From Prostheceraeus crozeri (Eukaryota; Platyhelminthes; Polycladida; Euryleptidae), in the NCBI GenBank assembly GCA_907163375.1, contig CAJQUW010003203.1, positions 62,001 through 126,000 on the forward strand: a stretch of DNA of 64,000 nt. The letters run 5' to 3'. A program made the position numbers and the translations under genes. The notes under the pieces are model-generated. The model searched no databases, was not told the DNA's origin, and was given only the letters and a program-made list of their open reading frames with translations. Position 1 is the first letter of the stretch. Every line of letters begins with the position of its first letter. Below are positions 28,994 through 39,399 of this stretch, one piece after another.

Positions 28994-30630
28994 TTAACTC
29001 TTCATTCGGAAATGGAGTGTGATACTTGTCACAGCATCTTTATGAAAAGGAATCAACGCACCAGCATCGTCATAAATGGCAATATCAATTTGTGGGATGT
29101 AGTTTGATTTCAGCTTTGTATAATGCACTTTCTTGAAAGTATGCTCAGATAAAATACTGCAGCTTTTTGGCTGGCATGGTATCATTGCTAGCAATGGAGA
29201 TTCAACATCTCCCACACGTACATGTTCACCAATATTGGAATATATCTGAAAAAAAGTTAATACGACGCGATAGCGACATGTCTGCGCTAGCTTTGGTTAC
29301 AGTACCACTTTTAAAGATATTTTGATCAAAACCCAAAATGTCCATTAGAGTTTTATTCATAATTAGTTCAATACCTTTTCCACTTATAGTGAGAGACAAA
29401 GTACCTTCTTTTTCAGAAAATGAAATATGTTGCTCATTAATCACTTCATTTAAATAATCTACAACCAATTTAACTGAAGTAATAATGCGAGGCATCAACA
29501 CTCTTGTTTCATGTAAGATACCACCTAAAGGCTCTACACACTTTCTGTATAAAGATAAAATAAATGAACGTTGTTTATACTCGGAAGCACATTAGGCACG
29601 GAGCCTTTCTTCCATGTGGCCGAGTTGTCATTTACCACTCTCATTCTTTTTCGTGCTGAGTGTTTAGCAAGACCGCAGAGTGTACCTATTTTAAAAGTCT
29701 TAGGTTTGACCCGACCAAGATTTGAGCCAAGGTCTCCCGGACGCAGAGCAAACACTCTACCACAAGGCCACAGAGCCGGTGGCCTGATGACAGATACGGT
29801 CCATTCTGTATCAAATTGATTTGACCTTTCACATGGTAAATGTTGCATATCAAATTTTCCATGAACATCTGCAGAACGATGTCGTAAGAACTGATGAAAA
29901 TCTTTTGAACAAACTAATACTAGATAATCATCATTTAATTTACTTATTGCAATATGATTAGATGATTTGATATTTGTCAATGTTGCCACTTGTTTACCAT
30001 CAACTCGAAGGAGATAATTAAATTTCTTCAATAATGTTTCAGGAGTCATGTTTGTCTTTCTTGGCTTAATCACAATCTTCTTCACCAACGTCTTCTCATT
30101 TTTTGGAATAAGATCTACAAATAAGCTTCCTCTCGATATATTAACTGTTTATGACCACTTGGGTGGTAATTAACGTTATAATTATCATAGCTTGTTAAGG
30201 CGCTAGCGAGGTAACCTAAATCATTTCTTAAACTTGGACCTAAACCAACAATCCAATCTTTCTCAACTCCATGATGTACATAATTATGATCATCATTGTG
30301 CGGAGTAAATTGGACAATATGTTTACACGCTTTATTCAGGAAATCATATATAAACTTTTTACATGATAAGAGATCTTTCTTTGGCCACTGTGGAATGTAT
30401 ACTCGGCAGCTCTTTTCACATTGGTAAGCAGCTGTGCGTCTCATATTAATAGTCATCACCTCATGATCAAAAGTATAGACACGGTTGCTATGAACAAGTT
30501 GAGTGACACCCACTTCCCACTTTCAATTTAGCTGCTGTGTATGATCAATGGGAGTAGAAAAGAGTGCGGCCCGATTACTAGCAAATCTATTTGCGGCCGC
30601 ATTGCTAAGCAAAATATGATAAAACGACAT
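28994..30630 (-). pseudogene. WEVGV-family late protein B, broken (Polinton 2)
   Basis: Same gene as 1-1311. Lesions: the shared TGA before WEVGV (about 30523), a one-base loss near 30115, a SINE at 29558-29796, and a one-base gain near 29250 (an A-run). The C-terminal 73 codons end 10 bp before the ATG of protein A. Polinton 1 shows that all but the first lesion are private to this copy. Confidence 0.7.
29558..29796 (-). mobile_element. tRNA-derived SINE
   Basis: 239 bp missing in Polinton 1, flanked by AGATA duplications (29553-29557 and 29792-29796). Read on the - strand it begins with a tRNA-like head: TGTGGTAGAGTG resembles an A box and GGCTCAAATC a B box. It ends in CATTTATTTTA. A short pol III-driven retroposon fits well. 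Confidence 0.8.
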
Positions 30631-30665
30631 TTTGATATTGCTGATCTCCGGCTTTGCACAACATC

Positions 30666-31013
30666 ATGAAGACTTGGATTTTGGACTCTCTACAATATAT
30701 CAGAGTTGATCGTGATGGAAACGTACATTTCAAAAATTCTCATGGTCATACATCAAGAGGTATTACATTAACATGGCGACAATTTGTCAACCTCAATGAT
30801 ATCATGAGGGATTTGGAATATTTTGAAACATTAAGATTGGGTGATCAAGTTTGGCTTCAACATTACAGAAATGAAATTCAAATCTGCCATTCTCATTCCG
30901 CAAACTGTTTTTCATTTCGCAAATACAATTGGGAGAAGTATAGAAGATACATACATCGCTCCATCATGACATTTATTCGTCGTGAGTTCATCGCCCTACT
31001 ATGCAAATCTTAA
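30666..31013 (+). CDS. PC4-like protein a (Polinton 2)
   Basis: Copy of 1347-1694; differs by two residues (N to D and N to R before GITLTW). Intact, which is notable next to many broken neighbours. Confidence 0.5.
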   Translation: MKTWILDSLQYIRVDRDGNVHFKNSHGHTSRGITLTWRQFVNLNDIMRDLEYFETLRLGDQVWLQHYRNEIQICHSHSANCFSFRKYNWEKYRRYIHRSIMTFIRREFIALLCKS

Positions 31014-31035
31014 TCAGACATGACTACTACGCACC

Positions 31036-31686
31036 ATGAGTTGGAAATTAGATTCCCTACAACGTATTGAAACGGATCATGATCGAAACGTCTATTTCAA
31101 AGATTCAACTGGAAATGTGAGAAGAGAGTTTGCTTTATCTTATCGTCATTTTCAATCTCTACATCATATCATGAAGGATTTGAAATACTTCTATATGAAA
31201 AGACATTCACGTATTGGAAATCGCATCTGGTTGCGCGTCAACAAACGGCGAATTCAACTCTATCATTCCCAACTCCATACTAACTTCACATTTCATCAAG
31301 GTAGTTGGGAAAAGTATAAAAGGAAGGTACATCGCTCAATTTACTCATTTTTTCATCATGAAGCGCCATCGCTACACAATCGTCAACATTCTCCGTCGCT
31401 TCAGACTCTACACCAAAATCGATCTCACAACATTACACCAACACCTTCCAAACAGCAAGTATTACCTGGGCCGACCTCAAATGTTAGTGGTGAAGATGAA
31501 CAATTCACGGAATCTTCAACTCTTCCCAAATGGGACTGTACAGATTCTCGGCGCCCTTTCTCATTCATCGGCGCAGTCAATGCGCTTAGAGCTACAGAGA
31601 CTACTACGTCGGATATGGAAGAGGGAGAGGTGTGTGATGTCGAATCTGAGTGTGGACAATATGGTGATCTCTACTCAATTGAGTGA
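31036..31686 (+). CDS. PC4-like protein b (Polinton 2)
   Basis: Copy of 1717-2367 with an identical protein. Its 3' half overlaps the TBP-like gene. Confidence 0.5.
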   Translation: MSWKLDSLQRIETDHDRNVYFKDSTGNVRREFALSYRHFQSLHHIMKDLKYFYMKRHSRIGNRIWLRVNKRRIQLYHSQLHTNFTFHQGSWEKYKRKVHRSIYSFFHHEAPSLHNRQHSPSLQTLHQNRSHNITPTPSKQQVLPGPTSNVSGEDEQFTESSTLPKWDCTDSRRPFSFIGAVNALRATETTTSDMEEGEVCDVESECGQYGDLYSIE

Positions 31687-31903
31687 AAGTGTATCATTTT
31701 TGAAGATTCGTACCAGCAGTTACAATTTGTGTTATGAACCCGAACTTTTTCCTGCAGCTCTCATTAGTTGTTGGTTACCTGTGCATGTTGCAATCTTTCA
31801 TAATAGTAAAGTGATCATTACTGGACTAAAATCTCATGTACAAGCAAATGTGATCCTAGACTATCTCATCGAGTATGTACGTACCCAGCGGATTGTAAAA
31901 TAA
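31358..31903 (+). CDS. TBP-like transcription factor (Polinton 2)
   Basis: Copy of 2039-2584, intact, with a handful of substitutions (such as AALSS to AALIS and YLRT to YVRT). All TBP landmarks are kept, including YEPELFP. AATAAA overlaps the stop as in Polinton 1. Confidence 0.88.
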   Translation: MKRHRYTIVNILRRFRLYTKIDLTTLHQHLPNSKYYLGRPQMLVVKMNNSRNLQLFPNGTVQILGALSHSSAQSMRLELQRLLRRIWKRERCVMSNLSVDNMVISTQLSESVSFLKIRTSSYNLCYEPELFPAALISCWLPVHVAIFHNSKVIITGLKSHVQANVILDYLIEYVRTQRIVK

Positions 31904-31929
31904 AAAACAATTTTTCCAACATGATGTTT

Positions 31930-32390
31930 TTATTTCAAATCATGATAGAACTTACAAATCATTTTTTCATTAGAGGATGGATTACATGAAAAGTTTTGAA
32001 TAACAGATACAAATCGAGATACATGTAAACGTTTTAAGATGAAGTACAGTACAAAGCACCACACGTTGATGAAAGTGGATGTTGTAGTATGCGTTCATTT
32101 CGCTGATATTGACGCGTATGTTTTCTCAACCACTGCTGTGTTGGTATATTTGGAGGTTGAGCAAGAGAGTCAAATAGTTCACCACGTCGGTCTTCTCCAA
32201 TAAAGATCGCTTTCCAATGCTCACCGCCTAAATTCTGCGAATGAGTGTTTAGCACAATAAAGATGGGATAGTGATTTACTGCAGGTGGTAAGGTATCGAG
32301 CGAATAGACATTATCGAAAGCTTTCAACGTCACTTCGTCTGCATTACGCTGCACTTTAGTCTTAATATCGTCAGAAGTCAACCAACTCAT
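31930..32390 (-). pseudogene. Adenain-type protease, frameshifted (Polinton 2)
   Basis: Copy of 2611-3071, with the same C-terminal frame break after STCGALYC (open part 32034-32390). The catalytic-type His and Cys are present. Few substitutions. Confidence 0.75.
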
Positions 32391-33668
32391 TAACGATTAT
32401 ACTGAAGAATCACGTCACGATACTTTGTAATTTCAATGTTTGAATCGAAGACTGCATAAATTAATACATTGATCGTCTTAGGTAGTGTTCTTTTGAAAGT
32501 CAAATCCAAACGAATATTATGAGGCACGTTCGCTTGACGATAGGGTGCACTAATATCGCTGTCAACAGTCAAATCAAATGCATAAATAGTATATCCACTC
32601 TTAAACTCTTTCATAGTGAGTCCGTTGGTGTCATCCGTATTGTAAAAGCCAAAGACATCCATAAAATCAACATAACTGCGCATAAATTGATCCGAAGCAA
32701 AATCTGGTTTGTAGGGTGGACCAGGATGACTCACACCATTTACACGTAAAGCAATTTCACTTAACTGATTGTGTTTAAAATTGAAAGGATTCTTCTTTAT
32801 ATTACCATTAAATGCAGCATTTTCAACCATTGCCACCATGAGGAGCTTCGGTGCTTCCGATGGAAAGAGGCCATCTTTCATGAATCTCTTTTGATCTTTC
32901 GGAATTGTAAAGGTGAGAAGCTTTGTATGCTGAACGGGGTAAATGGCATTTTGGCGGTTAAGACCTTCAGCATGTCCCTCTAATGACACTTGGATTCGGT
33001 ACTACTCGACGAATGTAAAGTGCAATATCTTCCACATGAATTCTAAAATTGTCAACTTTAGCAAATGCATTCAGCGCAAATTCAGGCTTATTCAATGTCA
33101 GCTTGAGTCGCATGCTGGTATTACAGAGTAAAAACTTTGACTGTCTAAAGAAGTCTAAATTCAGGGGACCATATAGCTGACATACTTTACTATCTGTAAT
33201 CATAGCAGATCGCTTTACAAAGCCACTGTTTGTTTCAGCATCAAATTTTCTTGCTTCATCTCTGTACCATCCCATGGCTTCCATATGACTTTTTTGTGCT
33301 GCTGGATGAAACTGTGATACATGGTTGAAATATGATTTATAGGGATAATCGCTTTGGCCACCTTCCACCTGCTGCTCTCCAATCGTTAGAGAAACATCGC
33401 GAAGTAATGTAGTCAATGGTAAATTGTTCAGTCCAACTTTATGTGTATCGTCAATAGCAGTTCCATCTGCTTGCTGAATTCTAAACCTCAAATCAACCAT
33501 CGCATAACTCAAATCTATGTAGTCATCACTACCACCAGGAATAACAAATTCAATGGGGCCAGCATTCTCAGCTGTTCGAGGATGATAATCTACAATACTT
33601 GAACTAAGAATATCTGTCTGTATGGCTTGTTGATCAAACAAACAAAACCCGGAAGTTTTACACTCCAT
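32390..33668 (-). pseudogene. F54H12.2-like capsid protein, frameshifted (Polinton 2)
   Basis: Copy of 3071-4349. It lacks the private TGA of Polinton 1 but has the same one-base frame change near 32980, so the N-terminal 220 codons run on into a short wrong-frame tail. Stop and protease ATG overlap as TAATG. Confidence 0.75.
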
Positions 33669-33670
33669 GA

Positions 33671-34126
33671 TTAGAAGTTATGGCAGCGTCGTCGTTTAGC
33701 GCCTGATGAATGATCAGAGCCTCTGCGACGTTTGCGTGAATGCCTTTTGACTGAAGATCGCACCTTACCAGCTCCGCGATGTTTCCTCCTTCCTTTATTC
33801 ATTCGCTTAGGCGATTTCTTTCCTTGAGCAACACCAGCAAAGGTCTGCTTCAATGTTTTTAAACCGCGTTCCTTCCCACGATTCAACAAACTGCTCTTAA
33901 AACTTCTACCTCTGGAAAGATCAGTAGCAACATCACCAGCAAAGCCAACGGCATTACTTAAAACATTTCGTTTTAAAGATCTTCCGACATTGGATATGAG
34001 AGGTGCTACAACAGATTTCAGTGCACCAAGTATGCTACCTCCACGTTGGCGGTGAGCGCCGATGTAAATTTGTCCTCCACCACTTACATAAGAGGGTCGT
34101 GAATAAAATGAGGCAGTTGGATTCAT
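33671..34126 (-). CDS. pVI-like minor virion protein (Polinton 2)
   Basis: Copy of 4352-4807, intact, 151 residues; the amphipathic helix and basic tail are kept. Confidence 0.55.
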   Translation of the reverse strand: MNPTASFYSRPSYVSGGGQIYIGAHRQRGGSILGALKSVVAPLISNVGRSLKRNVLSNAVGFAGDVATDLSRGRSFKSSLLNRGKERGLKTLKQTFAGVAQGKKSPKRMNKGRRKHRGAGKVRSSVKRHSRKRRRGSDHSSGAKRRRCHNF

Positions 34127-34167
34127 AGCTCAAACCCTAAACATTGTTAGTTACAACTTTGCATGAA

Positions 34168-35256
34168 TCACTGTCGATCACTTAGATGAAAGATGTCGGC
34201 ACGACGCATCCAAGAGTTCATACTTGAAGGATAACCAGTCCATTTAACAAGACACCATTCTTCACCTTGTCGTTTTTTACATCGAATGATTTTCTCTACC
34301 AAATATGTTTCACTTTCAGTGACTACCTCAATCTCATCGCGGTAAAAGCTACCCTCAATTTCTTCATTATCGTAATCTTTCAACTTGTAGGTGGTGGGAG
34401 AGTCTTTTTGATCAATCCTTGATACTGTAAATACCTACTCTGTCCAATTCGGAAGGTACCCTTTAGCAAAAACACTTTTCACTTTTGAGATACGAACTTT
34501 ATCACCAATTTTCACATCACTTTTCACATGAGTGCGTTTACGTTGGAATGATTCGCGCACTTTAACTACATTGTCAGCATTTACATCTACTGGTCTGAGT
34601 TCAATAGAATGATGGATAGAGTGATTGTAGGCATGGAGTGTATCTTGTAGAACCTTTGTCCAATTTTGTGTCAAGTTGGCAGTAAAATGTCGCCACAAGC
34701 GATTTTTTAATGTGCGATTAAAACGTTCAACGAGTGCAGCTTTATAAGCACTCTTTACACTAAACAACTCAATGTGATGCCTCTCAAATAATCTTCTCAC
34801 ATGCTGATTTTCAAACTCTTTTCCTTGATCACTCTGAATTCTTTTTGGAATGCGACCTTCTCGAAAAATTGTTTGGAATGCTTTTGCTACTCCTTTCCCT
34901 TCTTTAGTTTTTAAAGGTTGAGCCCACGCATAACGCGAGAAAATATCAATGACGGTTAAAATAAAATTATTGCCCGAGTTATGTTTTGAAATGGAGGCAA
35001 CATCACACAAATCTGCTTGCCACTGTTCATCGATGTCATGAACAATATAATGGGGGGTGCGGTACTTCTTTTTCGCTTGTTTGTGGAGTGTATAGGTAGC
35101 CTGACCCTTTAACCATCGTTTCACTTGTGATTGTGGAAGACCACTCGCTTTTGATAATTTCTTGATCGATGCAAATCCTTCCGGATGTTTTACATCATAA
35201 TAGATTGACTTCAAACGTTCAGTCGATGACGACTGACTCTTTTTCCTCCTTCTCAT
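34168..35256 (-). pseudogene. Polinton integrase with chromodomain, one nonsense codon (Polinton 2)
   Basis: Best integrase copy here. The catalytic triad is visible: Asp in QADLCDV, Asp in RIQSDQGKEF and Glu in ALVERFN. The core continues to GYLPNWTE, where GAG has become TAG (34435-34437); the chromodomain (YLVEKIIRCKKRQGEEW to NSWMRRAD) follows in frame. In Polinton 1 this codon is GAG. The start is the ATG at 35256, as reasoned for Polinton 1. Confidence 0.92.
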
Positions 35257-35434
35257 CTTTTTGTTTTCTTGCCTTTCTACATTTACAACAACTGCAGCAT
35301 TTAGCTTTAGCGGTTTTGCGATCGTGTTCACATTGCTTAGGGGTTTCAATATGAGAGCTGGCGCAGCAAGTGCAAGTGACAACGACATTCACCTCTGGCG
35401 GCTCATTACATGGCAAGCAACACATCTGCTTCAT
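35219..35434 (-). CDS. Small Cys-rich protein (Polinton 2)
   Basis: Identical protein to that at 5902-6117; same overlap with the integrase start. Confidence 0.55.
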   Translation of the reverse strand: MKQMCCLPCNEPPEVNVVVTCTCCASSHIETPKQCEHDRKTAKAKCCSCCKCRKARKQKDEKEEKESVVID

Positions 35435-35435
35435 A

Positions 35436-36134
35436 TTAATAGTCTGAGAACATGTATTTCTTGGGAGGAGCTGTTTTACGTTTCCCTTTTACTAGTTTTA
35501 GTGGTGGTGTAGATCTACGTCGAGTTCTTCCTCTTGTTTGCTTAGTGAGTGTGGGAGGGGATGTAGCAGGTGACGTCTTAAACCAATTTGTTGGCATTTT
35601 CATCGTCTGAAGCATTGGAGCAGTAGCCACTGTTGAATCAAGTTCTTTCAATGTCTCATTATTCAAAGCAAATTTTGGCACATTATGCTTTTTCAATAGT
35701 TTAAGAAAGTACGTGTATGTCCAACCAGGTGGAACATAGCCCTGACGGCGCTTTCTACGTGTCGCATACTGAATCAAGTCTTCATAACGTGAAGCATCAA
35801 TCACTTTATTTTCATCTGTAATGATTTCTCCTCTATCATTTACATTGAGATGGGGTTCAATACTATTGAAAAGAGATATGGCATGTGCGCGAGATGCTAA
35901 AGGTGTAGCAGTCGATACAGAGTCACGCATCTTATTCTTCAAGTTTTTCAATTGCTCAACAGTTTCCGATTGTAATAATACAGCACGATGTGGATCTTTG
36001 ATGTGAACATTTTGTTGATAATCTATTTCTTTCCTATACATTTGATTTGCAAGAGGTTGCTTTACCTGCTGCATGGCAGTCAATTGTACATATTCATCCT
36101 GAGGAATAACAATCATGCGAGAATAAGAACTCAT
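35436..36134 (-). CDS. Conserved Polinton late protein, 232 aa (Polinton 2)
   Basis: Copy of 6119-6817, differing by two adjacent residues near position 38. ATGA overlap with the ATPase kept. Confidence 0.55.
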   Translation of the reverse strand: MSSYSRMIVIPQDEYVQLTAMQQVKQPLANQMYRKEIDYQQNVHIKDPHRAVLLQSETVEQLKNLKNKMRDSVSTATPLASRAHAISLFNSIEPHLNVNDRGEIITDENKVIDASRYEDLIQYATRRKRRQGYVPPGWTYTYFLKLLKKHNVPKFALNNETLKELDSTVATAPMLQTMKMPTNWFKTSPATSPPTLTKQTRGRTRRRSTPPLKLVKGKRKTAPPKKYMFSDY

Positions 36135-36796
36135 AGTTTGTAGATAATCATGGGAGTTTTCAAAATATCACTTTGAAATCTAAATTCTTCCGGACACTCT
36201 TGCGTAAAGTCAATAAATAAGTAACCGTGTGGTTTTTCAGTAGCCGCTTGAAAAATTTCAATCAAGGCTTTTGATCCTCTTGGTGCAACTTGTCGCGCTA
36301 AAATTTCAAATTGACTTTTATCTCGCGGATTCTTGAAAATAGCATAATAGTGTGTATTCAGGTTTCGTGTACGAGCTTCTTTTCCATCAGGAAACAAATT
36401 TTGTGTGATATAGATGATAAAGTACCTTTTATGATGTGCTGCGCGAGTGAACATATCTGTAACATCTTTTGAATTCTTACTTTCTTTTAATAAATCATCC
36501 AATACAACAACATCATTAGACTGAAGTTTATCCACTGGAATAATTCCTTCATGTCGAATAAAGTTGCGACTTTGCAATTCCTGAAACAGCGACGGTTGAT
36601 AAATACCATAACACCAAATCACTCGATTGATGGGTTCCTTAAACAGCTCCCTTCTTTTATCCAATAAATTCAGCGTGAAAACAGTTTTACCTGCATGAGA
36701 TGGACCTGATACAGTCAGAACTTTATCACATTGAGGTCTGAAATCCATTATAATACTTTGAGATTCAACATTTGCATAATTAACGCTTAGAGCCAA
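36131..36796 (-). CDS. A32/FtsK-type packaging ATPase (Polinton 2)
   Basis: Copy of 6814-7479; GPSHAGKT and VVVLDDLL intact; four substitutions, none in the motifs. Confidence 0.9.
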   Translation of the reverse strand: MALSVNYANVESQSIIMDFRPQCDKVLTVSGPSHAGKTVFTLNLLDKRRELFKEPINRVIWCYGIYQPSLFQELQSRNFIRHEGIIPVDKLQSNDVVVLDDLLKESKNSKDVTDMFTRAAHHKRYFIIYITQNLFPDGKEARTRNLNTHYYAIFKNPRDKSQFEILARQVAPRGSKALIEIFQAATEKPHGYLFIDFTQECPEEFRFQSDILKTPMIIYKL

Positions 36797-37121
36797 AGAT
36801 ATTACCCAATAGGTTACCCACGATAGGAGCTAGCATCGGTAGTAACGCTGGAAGGAAACCGCCCTTTTGTGTTAGAGTTTCCCTCTTTATTTGAAGGGTG
36901 ACTTTAGGATTGGAGATGAAACGCAATTTCGTAGCATATCGCTTAAGTAACTTTCGTTGTTTTGGTGCTAATTTCTTCGTCCTCAACTTTTTCACATGAG
37001 AAATAATTTCACGAATGAATTTATCGTTAGCATGTCGTATAGCATTGTATCGCTGATTTGCTTTCATTCGTCGGAGAGCTTGAATGGCTGAAGAAAACTT
37101 TTGACTTTTACGTTTCGTCAT
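36780..37121 (-). CDS. Basic virion core protein (Polinton 2)
   Basis: 113 residues; starts MTKRKSQ because the first repeated AKRK unit of Polinton 1 is altered upstream. Hydrophobic C-terminus GGFLPALLPMLAP kept. Confidence 0.6.
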   Translation of the reverse strand: MTKRKSQKFSSAIQALRRMKANQRYNAIRHANDKFIREIISHVKKLRTKKLAPKQRKLLKRYATKLRFISNPKVTLQIKRETLTQKGGFLPALLPMLAPIVGNLLGNIFGSKR

Positions 37122-37187
37122 TTTTCATTTCGCCATTTGCCGTGTTAGTCTTTGCTAAAACCTGTCCTTACCACATTTGCATAGGTA

Positions 37188-37517
37188 CTAACTATTGCGG
37201 CATAAGTGACACTCGAAATGAGCAATATCACAGTGGTTACATTTGCAAAGTTGAATGCAATTACGTATGAAACAGCGTTGACAAAAAGCATGCTTACATC
37301 TCTTGAAGATGCGCTTTTCATTTCCATCCTTTCGCTTACATACATCGCAACACATAGTTTCACCGTTACTGATGTCTATAGCAAGTCTTTTTGAAGATGT
37401 GAATTTGCTAGCCTTTTCTAAATAATAGACGCATGTACCGAAGGAATATACTTCGAGAGTGAGCAGGCATAGCTCGAAAACCAGTTGTGCTACAATCAAG
37501 TACCACTGCATTTTCAA
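37188..37517 (-). CDS. RING-finger-like protein (Polinton 2)
   Basis: Copy of 7871-8200; all Cys/His positions kept, with one extra Cys (F to C) in the segment between metal sites. Confidence 0.6.
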   Translation of the reverse strand: MKMQWYLIVAQLVFELCLLTLEVYSFGTCVYYLEKASKFTSSKRLAIDISNGETMCCDVCKRKDGNEKRIFKRCKHAFCQRCFIRNCIQLCKCNHCDIAHFECHLCRNS

Positions 37518-37742
37518 TTTTTCTTTATAGAAAGTTGAATGTGAATATCTGAAATCGCTTCAATCACTAGACTGCTACCATGATGGTTAAATGCGTTAAG
37601 ACGTTCAGCAATTTTTATCATATGTCTTTTAAAAAATTCTTCGGGGTGATCTACCACTTCCATTGAATAAGAAGCAAAATGGAAAGAGCGACTTTCCACC
37701 TCCTCCTTTCCAAAATGACTAAACTTAATTTTCGCAACTAAT
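37514..37742 (-). pseudogene. PolB N-domain relative, 5' half deleted (Polinton 2)
   Basis: Only the C-terminal 75 codons of the 136-codon gene remain. About 280 bp, reaching into the end of the exonuclease-like gene, are replaced by a 14-bp scrap (AACAACTAGCAACT). Confidence 0.7.
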
Positions 37743-37748
37743 CAACAA

Positions 37749-38453
37749 CTAGCAACTGGTTTGAAAGAGATAAAATAGATACAGCTGGTAACTATCATAC
37801 AGCGAGCAATGATAACCATACAGGACTTTGGCAGTGTTGAGGTAAGGAGGAAAGAAGCATTGGTTATGAACGTAGCTACTACAACGAACAGACAAAATAG
37901 GAACACACAAATCCTTAAAACGTTTCGTGACTTCATGGTAGTGTTGATTCACTCTACTATCCCAAGGCGGGAGCAAAATATCATCAATGATTAGATTGGG
38001 AAATACTTTCCTCTCCTTACCAGGATTATTACAAAAGATGCGTATAACATTGAAAGCAGCTAACCATCGTTTAAAGTCAATAAGAAGAGCACTCTCACAA
38101 GAAAAGCCATAGTCTTGCAAATATTTCAGATTAAGTCCATGAATGTGTTTTCTCGCCCATTGATCAACATTGGGATCGCAGTTGGCATGTTGATGATAGA
38201 CACTAACAATCTGATATGTCCAATTGTTCATAGCAATAGCACTGAGCTCCTGTACAGGTTCACCCTCACAATCCATAAAAATGATGATAGAAGCCTAAAA
38301 CGGAAATTTACACATCTAAGGAAACGTTCTATAACATATTACAAAATGAAGAATTACATCGATGCTTTTCACGACAAAATACACAAATGATATGATGGCA
38401 ACGAAGAAGTAAAATGTATCAATAAGACCACGTCTACAACACTCAAAGCACAT
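37749..38453 (-). CDS. DEDD exonuclease-like protein (Polinton 2)
   Basis: Copy of 8692-9399; the last codons are changed by the adjacent deletion (ending QTSC). Proposed exon 1 at 38385-38453 keeps its 69-nt length though two indels alter its inner residues, so the finger seen in Polinton 1 is not preserved. Confidence 0.4.
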
Positions 38454-38487
38454 AAGCGAATTGTCATAGGGTAGAGTTAGGAAAGGA

Positions 38488-39261
38488 CTAGTAATTCTCC
38501 TTCTTTGATTTGCGTTTTGAGGCAGCATTCTTCTCCGACTTGCGCTTCGCACCACTGCTGTTAAGGATTTGATCAATTATGTCATCCACGTTGGGTGGTT
38601 TTGGAATATATAGGATGGATTCCATATGCATGGAGAGCGAGGCTATTTTATTATCCTTGTGCCGACCATAATATAGCCCATTCACTTTGAAAAGGATATC
38701 CCAAGTACCTTCTCCGAGCTCGTCGCATGTGATGGATGTTGAATGATCTCCCTCCTTCTTATAGTAAGTGCACCAATGTGATACCGGTAGGCAAATTTGA
38801 TTACCATCCCAAATCTTTCTATAGGGAGTATCCTTGTCATCTCTCGCCTTCCACTCTTGAGCAAGAGGAGTAGGAATGTCCATATTTAATGTCACGTACT
38901 CCTCAATAATATCAAGTTGGTGGCGAATGTACGGACTCACGGGGATCAGTATGTAGTCCCCATACTGATTGTGCATTATCTTGACATCCGTGGAAGGAAG
39001 CATTCCCGTTTGGAGTACTACGCCATGATCGTCATAACGCAAGACTTGTTTAAATTTACGCTGTAGCGGTGTAGGATTATGTACCTTGGTTGTTTCTTCC
39101 ACTGGCTCAGCTGTAGATGATCTTATCGTAGTGAACCTTGTAACGTTTGACCGCAATTGTGTCCTACTAGTGCAGCAGATGGAGTAGATGCCTGAAAATG
39201 AAAAAGATTGTATTAAGTTTACGTTCAAGGGAGGAGAGGGAGGGAAGTAGCGACTTACCAT
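38488..39261 (-). CDS. Basic-tailed late protein, two exons (Polinton 2)
   Basis: Exon 1 is the lone ATG (39259-39261), followed by a 67-bp intron (ATG|GTAAGT to TTTTCAG|GCATC, 39192-39258). The reading frame that is open to the end (RSSTAEPVEETTK, GDYILIPVSPYIR, basic tail) is not the one reached by this splice; the spliced frame stops after 24 codons. So either a frameshift lies in exon 2 or another acceptor is used. The exon 1/intron module copies that of PolB. Function unknown. Confidence 0.45.
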   Translation of the reverse strand: MVSRYFPPSPPLNVNLIQSFSFSGIYSICCTSRTQLRSNVTRFTTIRSSTAEPVEETTKVHNPTPLQRKFKQVLRYDDHGVVLQTGMLPSTDVKIMHNQYGDYILIPVSPYIRHQLDIIEEYVTLNMDIPTPLAQEWKARDDKDTPYRKIWDGNQICLPVSHWCTYYKKEGDHSTSITCDELGEGTWDILFKVNGLYYGRHKDNKIASLSMHMESILYIPKPPNVDDIIDQILNSSGAKRKSEKNAASKRKSKKENY

Positions 39262-39278
39262 TTTAGTTGGATAATAGA

Positions 39279-39298
39279 ATAGAGAGAGAGAGAGAGAA
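39279..39298. repeat. GA microsatellite in a 5' leader
   Basis: (GA)n on the + strand, that is CT-repeats just upstream of the late gene's ATG on the - strand; likely transcribed in the 5' UTR. Confidence 0.8.
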
Positions 39299-39358
39299 AA
39301 TGTGCGTCCGTCACTCGTGTGATTCAACGATGGAATGATTCTCACTGTGGAAGGCTCG

Positions 39359-39370
39359 CTATTTATATAG
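39359..39370 (-). promoter_or_regulatory. TATA box at the right end of Polinton 2
   Basis: CTATATAAATAG on the - strand, about 100 bp before the late gene's ATG. The first late promoter inward from the right terminal repeat. Deleted in Polinton 1. Confidence 0.6.
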
Positions 39371-39399
39371 AAATGCTTGATTCTCATTGGATGATGATC

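Noticed and set aside
29534-29800. Tail of a frame reading through the SINE
   Set aside because: Sequence is SINE-derived and absent from Polinton 1.
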